From Candidatus Coatesiibacteriota bacterium (lineage in GTDB: Bacteria; B130-G9), in assembly GCA_003647755.1 (NCBI GenBank), contig QMNL01000120.1, forward strand, positions 1-5,981: 5,981 nt of DNA. The letters run 5' to 3'. Positions 1 through 5,562 of this stretch are shown piece by piece. The position numbers and the translations under genes were made by a program. The notes under the pieces were generated by a model. That model was not told where the DNA came from. It worked only from the letters and a program-made list of their open reading frames with translations, and did not search any database. Numbering within the stretch: the stretch's first letter is position 1; each line of letters begins with the position of its first letter.

Positions 1-18
1 CTCGCTGCATATCGTCAT
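1..18 (-). CDS. 5' end of a further phage gene (partial; possibly portal protein)
   Basis: Only six codons (MTICSE) fit before the window ends, so the product cannot be identified from sequence. The case rests on a perfect AGGAGG on the minus strand (plus 29-34) placed 10 bases before this ATG, and on position: it is downstream of the terminase large subunit on the same strand, where tailed phages usually carry the portal gene. That identity is inference only. Two other ATGs lie nearby: one at 28 abuts the Shine-Dalgarno and is too close, one at 10 is too far. The hairpin repeat at 37-64 lies directly upstream of the ribosome binding site. Confidence 0.35.
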
Positions 19-28
19 CTCGGCACAT

Positions 29-34
29 CCTCCT
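29..34 (-). promoter_or_regulatory. Shine-Dalgarno AGGAGG before the partial gene
   Basis: Minus strand reads AGGAGG, 10 bases ahead of ATG at 18. It is the main reason to believe that a gene starts at the left edge. Confidence 0.4.
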
Positions 35-36
35 GT

Positions 37-73
37 TCTAGCGGACAGGCTAGAAAGCCCGCCCTACGCTCGC
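37..73. repeat. Interspersed hairpin repeat, copy 1
   Basis: The first 25 bases (37-61) are identical to 311-335, and the next 12 match 9 of 12, so 34 of 37 positions agree. Positions 43-51 and 56-64 can form a 9-bp stem around a four-base loop. On the minus-strand RNA every pair is Watson-Crick or G-U (two wobbles); on the plus strand there are two mismatches. This suggests a mobile or amplified non-coding element that is active or constrained as minus-strand RNA. The sequence lies between the 77-codon gene and the next Shine-Dalgarno. Confidence 0.8.
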
Positions 74-127
74 TTTCCACGTTGGCCGTCCTACGCTCGC
101 TTTCCACGTTGGCCGTCCTACGCTCGC
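63..127. repeat. 27-base tandem repeat, 2.4 copies
   Basis: Positions 63-89 and 90-116 are identical 27-base units beginning CCTACGCTCGC, and the first 11 bases repeat again at 117-127. The first unit overlaps the right edge of hairpin repeat copy 1, and the same short start recurs in altered form after copy 2 (CCTGCGCTCAC, 337-347). The tandem array therefore seems to have grown from the tail of the hairpin element. The period is a multiple of three, but no convincing protein uses it. Confidence 0.85.
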
Positions 128-132
128 ATCTC

Positions 133-366
133 CTACGGTTGCCCACTTACACCACCTCTGAGGTTCCGAAGAAGCGGCGTCCCCTGCGCCGATTGAGCCT
201 CTCTGGACCTCTCGATCCGCCTCTTCAAGACCGACGCCATCTCCTCATAACCATATTTTTCGCAGAGCCTCATCAAGCGCATTCGTCTCCTTGTCTTTCT
301 GTCCATTGTCTCTAGCGGACAGGCTAGAAAGCCCGTCCTGCGCTCACCTGTCTTGCACTCAGCCAT
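133..366 (-). CDS. Small basic protein downstream of terL, N-terminus partly made of a repeat
   Basis: This 77-residue product has no family I recognise. Its start is well supported: the minus strand carries a perfect AGGAGG six bases before the ATG, and the gene begins 38 bases after the terminase large subunit stop, which fits one operon. Residues 27-53 are rich in Arg, Lys and Glu and probably helical (RLMRLCEKYGYEEMASVLKR), which could bind DNA or pack as a small virion or regulatory protein. Residues 7-19 (GERRTGFLACPLE) are encoded by hairpin repeat copy 2, so a repeat has inserted into the coding frame without breaking it, or the first 20 codons are not native. A second start at residue 21 (306, MDRKTRRR) would give a 57-residue protein free of the repeat but has only a weak ribosome site. 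It may be a head-tail or regulatory protein; no function is assigned. Confidence 0.5.
   Translation of the reverse strand: MAECKTGERRTGFLACPLETMDRKTRRRMRLMRLCEKYGYEEMASVLKRRIERSREAQSAQGTPLLRNLRGGVSGQP
311..347. repeat. Interspersed hairpin repeat, copy 2 (inside a coding frame)
   Basis: Positions 311-335 are identical to 37-61. Positions 317-325 and 330-338 form a 9-bp stem around a four-base loop (AGAA on plus, UUCU on minus). On minus-strand RNA all nine pairs form, one as G-U. It falls inside the 77-codon gene and supplies its residues 7-19. Confidence 0.8.
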
Positions 367-372
367 CGCATG

Positions 373-378
373 CCTCCT
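373..378 (-). promoter_or_regulatory. Perfect Shine-Dalgarno for the 77-codon gene
   Basis: Minus strand AGGAGG with six bases to the ATG at 366. It decides the start upstream of the repeat-encoded residues rather than at the internal ATG at 306. Confidence 0.6.
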
Positions 379-404
379 CTCGTCGTTTTGACAATTGTGT
401 CCAC

Positions 405-2249
405 CTATCCTTTCACGCCCGTATACCTGTGCTCCGGAAGAGCCGCCCTCGACGTCGTCAACGCCCTGTAAATCACGGAGATGACAGCATCCAGCATGTC
501 CTTCGAGCCGTTCGGAGGGTGGTCAGGGATGCCGCTGTCGGTTACTTGAAGCGACATGATTTCCGCCTCGAGAATCGGGTGCCGATAAAGCGACACCCAT
601 GCCTTATACAGGGCAAATTCGGCCAGCTGCCAGCACTCCCTGCTCTTGTCCGGTGAGAAATACTCGACTTGCACGCCGCGTTTTGCGAGAAGCTGCGACA
701 GAAGCTCCCGGTTGAAGCCGTCAATGCTCACCGAAAGCCGCGAGAAGCCTGCCCCGTCGTGCGTCTCCCATGGCTCGAGGCGCCTCGCCGGCCTGAACTC
801 GCCCCGTCCAACTTTGAGAAACGGCACGAAATCGCAGAGGTCCTCCGCATCGACCGGCTTCCCGTTGGCGTACTGAAATCTCGTAACAAGGTCGAAAAAA
901 ACACGATAAAAAACGCGTCCCCCCTGTCCAATGGCTTCCTCCAGGTGCCCCAGTGCGAACCCGCAGGCGTCGCCCTTGCCGGACTTGCCGCCTGTTGCGA
1001 AGTCGATGTGTGCGAAGTAGTCCCGCTCGGGATGGCCGGAGAACTCGTTTGAGAGCCGCCGTTTCTGCGTGAGCACCGATTCGGGAATGTCCATCTCAGG
1101 CTCGCCTGGTGGGCTCAGGAACTTGAGCGGCGGCTTTCGGTTCGGGTCGATGCAGCGTGCGACTCGCTCGAAATCGAAGAACGGCGCCTCGGCCAGGTAG
1201 GGCTGCGCACCGAAGTCCCTCGCCGTCATTATCGGGTTGTTGTTGAAGTCATCCTCGTAGTCGAGAATCGTCTCGTCGTCCTTCAGCTCCCACGATGGGG
1301 CCTGAACCGCGAGGCGCGGGCCATCGGTGCACGCTAAGATGCCTATGTCAAACTCTGAAAGCCCGGCCCTCCTGATCGCGCCGGCCTCGGCCACCTTCTG
1401 CGCATGGCAAGGCGTTCGCAGCGGCACAGAGTCGACGTCTATCATGTTGCCAGCCTGCTTGATGCGCTCGATCTTACGGAACAGGAAATCGCCCTGGTGC
1501 TTCGGCGAGGAGATCAGGATTATCTTGTAATGGTTGGGAAATCTGCTCCTGCAGCTGCCGTAGAACGCGTTGTAGTTCTTCTCGGCGAGGCTCGTCGGGT
1601 AGCCGCTGTCAGAAAGCGATTTCAGGCCTTTTGCCTCGGTGAAATACGAGGCCTCGTCAATTATGCCCAGAATCGTGTTCGCCCCCAGCCACGCCTCGGC
1701 CCGCGAGTGGCCGCAGAGAATCTCGATGTTGTTGGGGAAGATGAATCTGTCCGCGAGCTTCTCAAAGCCGAATCGCTCGAACCAGCGGGAGGGGCCCTTG
1801 CCCGCCCTGCCGGCTATCTTAATCTCGAGCTCCTTGAAGACGGAGCGTTTAGCCTGATGGCTATCAGTGGCAAGGTTGATTATTTGGATGCCAGAGCCCG
1901 GGGCAATGTTGGGCAGGGCGTGCTGGGGCGATGGCACGAGGCAGGAGAGTGTATAGACCATTCGGCAGGCCATACATGCCGCAAAGAACGATTTGCCCGA
2001 ATCCTTCCCCAGGCAGAGATATATCTCCCTGATCGCATCCTCGTCAGCAAGGATTAAAAGCTGCATCAGGCGCCGGTGCACATAGGGTTTGCCAGCCTCG
2101 TCAGTGAGTCCCAGGTAGTCCTGTGAGAGCAGAAACTCCTCCATGTCGCACGGTGGGCGCTGATAAACCGGGTCCCAAAATATGCTGCGCTGGATGTCGA
2201 GGAACTCGGCCTCGGACCCCTCAATGAGCTGCCAAAGGGCTCTAGCCAT
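405..2249 (-). CDS. terL: Phage terminase large subunit (packaging ATPase and nuclease)
   Basis: TerL is the motor that drives phage DNA into the prohead and cuts the concatemer. The 614-residue product has an N-terminal ATPase: Walker A (GKDSGKS, about residues 81-87), Walker B ending in IIDEAS with D198 and E199, and motif III (ILISSP, 244-249). The C-terminal half is an RNase H-like nuclease: D416 in AHIDFATGG with D427 after it, D510 in SIDGF, and D584/D587 in SKDMLDA. All key residues are present, so it appears functional. The start is uncertain. ATG at 2249 overlaps the small-subunit stop by 8 bases and has GAGGG five bases upstream, so I chose it. ATG at 2273 has a poor site. GTG at 2351 would add 34 basic residues but would overlap the upstream gene by 110 bases. 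At about 614 residues it is longer than many TerL proteins. Identification is from motifs, and the exact subfamily was not determined. Confidence 0.93.
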   Translation of the reverse strand: MARALWQLIEGSEAEFLDIQRSIFWDPVYQRPPCDMEEFLLSQDYLGLTDEAGKPYVHRRLMQLLILADEDAIREIYLCLGKDSGKSFFAACMACRMVYTLSCLVPSPQHALPNIAPGSGIQIINLATDSHQAKRSVFKELEIKIAGRAGKGPSRWFERFGFEKLADRFIFPNNIEILCGHSRAEAWLGANTILGIIDEASYFTEAKGLKSLSDSGYPTSLAEKNYNAFYGSCRSRFPNHYKIILISSPKHQGDFLFRKIERIKQAGNMIDVDSVPLRTPCHAQKVAEAGAIRRAGLSEFDIGILACTDGPRLAVQAPSWELKDDETILDYEDDFNNNPIMTARDFGAQPYLAEAPFFDFERVARCIDPNRKPPLKFLSPPGEPEMDIPESVLTQKRRLSNEFSGHPERDYFAHIDFATGGKSGKGDACGFALGHLEEAIGQGGRVFYRVFFDLVTRFQYANGKPVDAEDLCDFVPFLKVGRGEFRPARRLEPWETHDGAGFSRLSVSIDGFNRELLSQLLAKRGVQVEYFSPDKSRECWQLAEFALYKAWVSLYRHPILEAEIMSLQVTDSGIPDHPPNGSKDMLDAVISVIYRALTTSRAALPEHRYTGVKG

Positions 2250-2709
2250 CCTCACCCTCGTCTGCGGGGTCATCGAACGAAAGCTCTTCTTGATAATCTC
2301 CTCTTTCCGGTTTCTTCTGCTCTGTCTCGCCTTGCTCACGTGTTTTGCCACCTCTTCTACCGGGTCGTTTGCCTACGGGAAGGTTCAGTTCCTTCAGGAT
2401 TGACGCGATCGCACTCCTGTCTCGCCTCGAGAGCGAAAGCGCCCAGAGGTCCTGGGCGACCTCCCGCGCGGCGCTGCCATGCCCGTGGCCGTCCTGCTCG
2501 ATCTGCTTGACCTCTTTGGCAAACGCCTGAAGCGTCTTGATGTAAGTCGCCACCGTCTTCTCGGTCTCGGGCCTCAGCCGTCCGTTCTTCTCCTCTTTTG
2601 CTATCGCCGCCTTGAACCGCCGCTCAACCACCCGCAACAGCGTCTGCCACTTGGCCATCAAGTCGCCTTGACGCTTGCCTCCTGTATCCTCGTGCCCGCT
2701 AGAAGTCAT
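2242..2709 (-). CDS. Putative phage terminase small subunit
   Basis: The small subunit binds the packaging site on phage DNA and hands it to TerL. The call rests mainly on position: same strand, directly upstream of terL, overlapping it by 8 bases (TAG of this gene over the ATG of terL), so the two are probably translationally coupled. The 155-residue product suits the family in size. It looks helical at about 18-73 and 79-110, then has a basic Gly/Arg/Lys linker (111-137) and an acidic tail (138-155, FDDPADEGEDG). A helical middle with a charged flexible end fits a ring-forming TerS, but I see no clear helix-turn-helix. The start at 2709 has GAGG five bases upstream; an ATG at residue 18 is a weaker alternative. 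It could instead be another small packaging or regulatory protein. Confidence 0.6.
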   Translation of the reverse strand: MTSSGHEDTGGKRQGDLMAKWQTLLRVVERRFKAAIAKEEKNGRLRPETEKTVATYIKTLQAFAKEVKQIEQDGHGHGSAAREVAQDLWALSLSRRDRSAIASILKELNLPVGKRPGRRGGKTREQGETEQKKPERGDYQEELSFDDPADEGEDG

Positions 2710-2714
2710 TCAAA

Positions 2715-2718
2715 CCTC
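2715..2718 (-). promoter_or_regulatory. Ribosome binding site of the putative terS
   Basis: Minus strand GAGG lies five bases before ATG 2709 and favours that start over the internal ATG at residue 18. Confidence 0.45.
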
Positions 2719-2837
2719 GCTCGTTACTTGTTGATCATTTGCCCTGAAACCTACTCGCCAATGTCCGTGAAATTGCCGCCGAATCCCCGTTTTGTTGGCC
2801 GAGATTCTCGTTTTATCGGGGCCGGGTCATGTGCACT

Positions 2838-3086
2838 TCAGCGCAACGTATCGCTAGCATCCTCAGCCTCCGAAGCTAGCCGGGTAACGCTCCCCAAATC
2901 GTCTCCATACCCAAGCTCTGTACGCGGTTTCGCGGCCTGACCTCGACCGAAAGCCGGGTATGCCGCCTGACTCTGCTGGACCCAGATCAGCTCAATGTCG
3001 AAACAACACACCGAGAGTTGAGCGTGCGGCCAATGCGGAGCGCAGCAAGCTGAAGCCGCATACGCACTGGCGAAAAGGCTTCGCAC
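2838..3086 (-). CDS. Doubtful small open frame upstream of terS
   Basis: An 82-codon frame begins with GTG, has GGAGG four bases upstream on the minus strand, and stands on the same strand as the packaging genes, 128 bases ahead of the putative terS. The translation is rich in Ala, Ser and Cys near its start (ACCAPHWPHAQLSVCCFD) and acidic at its end, with no motif or family I recognise. Overlapping plus-strand frames of similar length exist, so an open frame by chance is likely at this GC content. It could be a small phage gene or a decayed gene remnant; I would not rely on it. Confidence 0.18.
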   Translation of the reverse strand: MRSLFASAYAASACCAPHWPHAQLSVCCFDIELIWVQQSQAAYPAFGRGQAAKPRTELGYGDDLGSVTRLASEAEDASDTLR

Positions 3087-3193
3087 CCAGCCTCCCTAGG
3101 TCAGGCGCCTCGTTGAGCACAAGGGTGGACAGTGGTAGGTTGTGCTATGCGTGATCTGCGCTTGGATGTTGGCATCTTCTGGAACTGGGCTAC

Positions 3194-3199
3194 GGAGGG
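3194..3199 (+). promoter_or_regulatory. Shine-Dalgarno GGAGGG deciding the GTG start
   Basis: GGAGGG lies five bases before GTG at 3205. The same frame stays open upstream to another GTG at 3142 and includes an ATG at 3166, but neither has a comparable site at a proper distance. Confidence 0.7.
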
Positions 3200-3204
3200 A
3201 AACT

Positions 3205-5562
3205 GTGAGTAGAGGGCTTTTTGAGTCTACTTTGGCAATTTCCGCGGCTCTGTTCATCGTGGTCATATCGATGGTTCTTGGATACGGGTCTCAGGCAGAG
3301 AGCCAACTGCTCGCCTATCCCGTCCCACGATACCGCTGGTTTCTCTGTGCCCTGTTCGCTTTCATCGTGCTCGCTGCGCATCTCGGGACCCGGCTCGAAA
3401 GAATCCGACAAGTCGATACGCCGCGGTTCAGGAGAGTCGCCGGCCGTATCCGGGCTGCATGGGCTAGAACCGCCCTATCATCTCCGTTGTGGCTGAGACT
3501 GCCATTGATTATAGTCGTGATTGGCATCTTTGCCTTCTTCGTTCCGTCTCTGGAAAGCGACAAGATCATATACCGACAGGCAATTGCTCCAGCCGAGATG
3601 GCGGGTATGCCGCAGTTAATCGCGGATTCCAGAGGTGCAGGAACCTCTGGCTTCTCGCGGATTAGAGTCTCGGACCAGGTGTTCTACGCAACTGGCCCGG
3701 GTTACATGCTATGCACGATCGATTCCAAGACTGGGCATGTGATCTGGCAAGGATCGCTCAATTACGACAACATGGATGATACCAGGGCCTATGCTAGTGC
3801 CCTTGAGAGCTTTCCTGACGGAACCGTGGGCGTTGCTGTGAGGCACGGTCTTTCGGCGGAGCTGCTGACACCTGACGATCAGCAAGCCCTACTGGCACTT
3901 GGAGCGACCGTATCCGATAAGGACCTGGGCAAGACGGGATACATCCTCGTTTCAGCCAAAAGGGACGGCCGGTTCGTGCGAATTGCCGAAATAAGAGGTG
4001 ATCACTGCGTCCTCACGATCCACCCGAACATCATCATGAGGATATATTATCTCTTCAGAAGGTTCCTGCCTGAGATCAGCGTGACAGTCTTGCTGGCGAT
4101 CATGGTTCTCCTTGTGGCTGGCTTCGCGAGGGCGAACCACGGCGTCAGCTGGCCCAACGCATTGAGATATGGCGTGCTCGCCGGGCCAGCGATTGCCATT
4201 GCGATTCTCTGGTTCAGAGCGGTGGGCGCTCTAGTGGTCCTCGCGGCGGGGTTAGCGATGGCGCTTGGCACATACCTGATCTACCGAGATGCCTTTCTAA
4301 ATCGTAGAAAGACCGCGTTCAAAACGATGGCCATCGTGCTGGCGCTTATCAGCCTCACATATCCCACCTTCATGGCACACAATTACGGTTTCACCCGGCT
4401 GCTCGCTCTCTTCCTGGCTGCTTACCTTGCCTGGAAGGCGTACTCTATTCTCTTTGGCAAGAGCGAGGCTTTGACCTATCCCGTTTCTGTTTTCCTCGCG
4501 ACGCGAATCCCGCTATTCATAGTGGCTTACTTCAGTAGGCTTTACGTTCATGGACACCTGAAGTCTCCGTGGGATTTGGCGGTGCATTGGGATGCCACCT
4601 ACTACCTGAACATCGCCGCGTCCGGGTATGATTTGAGCCATACAGAGTATTCTACTGCTAATTTCTTTCCACTCTATCCTTTCTTCATCAACGTTTTCAG
4701 GAGGATGTGTTCGAACAATGTCGTCTCAGGCGTCATTGTCTCGAACGTCGCTCTTATCGCAGCGCTGTGCCTGCTCTATCGATTTGTCCAAGAGCGATGG
4801 GGACAAGAAACTGCTAGAAGAGCGGTCCTTCTTATCTCAATTGCGCCGGCATCGTTCTTTTTCTCCGCGATCTACACCGAGTCGCTTTTCCTTGTGCTTT
4901 CTCTAGCGTTCTTTATTTTCATATTGAATAGAAGATGGCTACTAGCAGGAATCTGTGGCTCCCTCGCCGCAATGACCCGGTCGGTGGGCCTTCTTTTGTT
5001 GCTTGTGGCGGGCTGGGAGTATCTCAGAAACGTGAGGTTCGAGGCCAGAAGAGCGCGACGGGATGTGGCTTGGTTGCTGTTGATCCCAGCAGGCGCGGGA
5101 CTTTTCTCGTTCATTTTATATGCCCAGACGGGGGACATGTTTGCCAATCTCACGGCCTCGAGAGCATGGGGAAGATACCTCGCCAACCCCTTGAGTATCA
5201 TGGGTAGTCTTTTCAGTCGCTTGGACCTCAACTTCTCCAACCAAGACCTCTCAACCCTTCAGCTCAACCTTATGAACGGGCTGTGGTTGCTTGTCGCGGC
5301 GTTGGTCCTGCTGGCAGTCTTCCCAATTGCTCGCCAGCAGGGGGCCTCCTTTGCTCTCTTCACGGCCTTCGGCATGCTGCTGCCACTGTCCGCCGGACTT
5401 GTCGAGGGAACCTTGAGGTTTGAGTTGGTGCTGTTCCCGGTAACGATTCTCTTAGCCTTACTGAGCAGAAGAGACACTGTTTATCTGTTTATTACGGCAG
5501 CATTCGCCTCGCTGATGACGTTCTTCGCGATTCTCTTTGTCAACGACCTTTGGATGGTATAA
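3205..5562 (+). CDS. PIG-V-like membrane mannosyltransferase with an ILEI/FAM3-like domain
   Basis: This 785-residue polytopic protein is probably a GT-C glycosyltransferase that moves a sugar from a polyprenyl-phosphate donor at the outer face of the cytoplasmic membrane. Hydrophobic segments lie at about 10-28, 45-62 and 95-115. A soluble stretch follows at about 116-286, then many more membrane segments run to the end. The soluble part resembles the ILEI/FAM3 domain: GYMLCTIDSKTGHVIW (166-181), then a SFPDGTVGVAVRHG turn (202-215), LTPDDQQALLALGAT (221-235) and a closing GYILVSAKRDG (245-255). The C-terminal half matches PIG-V: HWDATYYLNIAASGY (461-475, acidic D463 likely catalytic), NFFPLYPF (486-493), SAIYTESLF (554-562), MTRSVG (590-595) and LRFELVLFP (737-745). 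PIG-V adds the second mannose in eukaryotic GPI anchors; bacterial relatives have unproven substrates. GTG 3205 was chosen for its GGAGGG site; a GTG at 3142 would add 21 residues. Donor and acceptor are unknown. The PIG-V match is firmer than the ILEI match. Confidence 0.88.
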   Translation: MSRGLFESTLAISAALFIVVISMVLGYGSQAESQLLAYPVPRYRWFLCALFAFIVLAAHLGTRLERIRQVDTPRFRRVAGRIRAAWARTALSSPLWLRLPLIIVVIGIFAFFVPSLESDKIIYRQAIAPAEMAGMPQLIADSRGAGTSGFSRIRVSDQVFYATGPGYMLCTIDSKTGHVIWQGSLNYDNMDDTRAYASALESFPDGTVGVAVRHGLSAELLTPDDQQALLALGATVSDKDLGKTGYILVSAKRDGRFVRIAEIRGDHCVLTIHPNIIMRIYYLFRRFLPEISVTVLLAIMVLLVAGFARANHGVSWPNALRYGVLAGPAIAIAILWFRAVGALVVLAAGLAMALGTYLIYRDAFLNRRKTAFKTMAIVLALISLTYPTFMAHNYGFTRLLALFLAAYLAWKAYSILFGKSEALTYPVSVFLATRIPLFIVAYFSRLYVHGHLKSPWDLAVHWDATYYLNIAASGYDLSHTEYSTANFFPLYPFFINVFRRMCSNNVVSGVIVSNVALIAALCLLYRFVQERWGQETARRAVLLISIAPASFFFSAIYTESLFLVLSLAFFIFILNRRWLLAGICGSLAAMTRSVGLLLLLVAGWEYLRNVRFEARRARRDVAWLLLIPAGAGLFSFILYAQTGDMFANLTASRAWGRYLANPLSIMGSLFSRLDLNFSNQDLSTLQLNLMNGLWLLVAALVLLAVFPIARQQGASFALFTAFGMLLPLSAGLVEGTLRFELVLFPVTILLALLSRRDTVYLFITAAFASLMTFFAILFVNDLWMV

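Larger units (their letters stand above)
2710..3204. other. Divergent spacer between phage genes and glycosyltransferase gene
   Basis: These 495 bases separate the minus-strand packaging genes from the plus-strand membrane protein and should hold promoters for both, but I find no strong sigma-70 site. The best plus-strand candidate is TTGAGC (3113-3118), 17 bases, then TAGGTT (3136-3141); the -10 matches poorly. Near terS there is an imperfect direct repeat (2781-2801 and 2803-2824, both containing CGTTTT) around the near-palindrome CGAGATTCTCG (2800-2810), a possible operator or packaging signal. GCTAGC occurs twice, at 2853-2858 and 2875-2880. No tRNA was seen that could serve as an integration site. 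If the left half is a prophage, its attachment site could lie here. Confidence 0.4.

Noticed and set aside
63..127. CRISPR-like array
   Set aside because: The 27-base units are directly contiguous with no unique spacers, and no cas gene is present.
291..656. A 121-codon plus-strand open frame
   Set aside because: It crosses the start of the 77-codon gene, its Shine-Dalgarno and the end of terL on the opposite strand, and has no family resemblance.
1404..2057. A 217-codon plus-strand open frame
   Set aside because: It lies antisense inside terL, whose motifs are clear; it has no recognisable domain and is explained by the GC-rich codon use of the real gene.
2853..2880. Two GCTAGC palindromes in the spacer
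   Set aside because: Six-base palindromes 16 bases apart with no further symmetry; expected often enough by chance.
2479..2940. A 153-codon plus-strand open frame
   Set aside because: Most of it is antisense to the putative terS and the rest is spacer; there is no convincing ribosome site or domain.
3113..3141. Sigma-70 promoter TTGAGC-17-TAGGTT
   Set aside because: The spacing is right but the -10 matches only three of six bases, so it is mentioned in the spacer entry and not called as a feature.
4872..5240. A 122-codon minus-strand open frame
   Set aside because: It is antisense to the PIG-V core of the glycosyltransferase, with Arg/Ser/Lys-rich sequence typical of a shadow frame.
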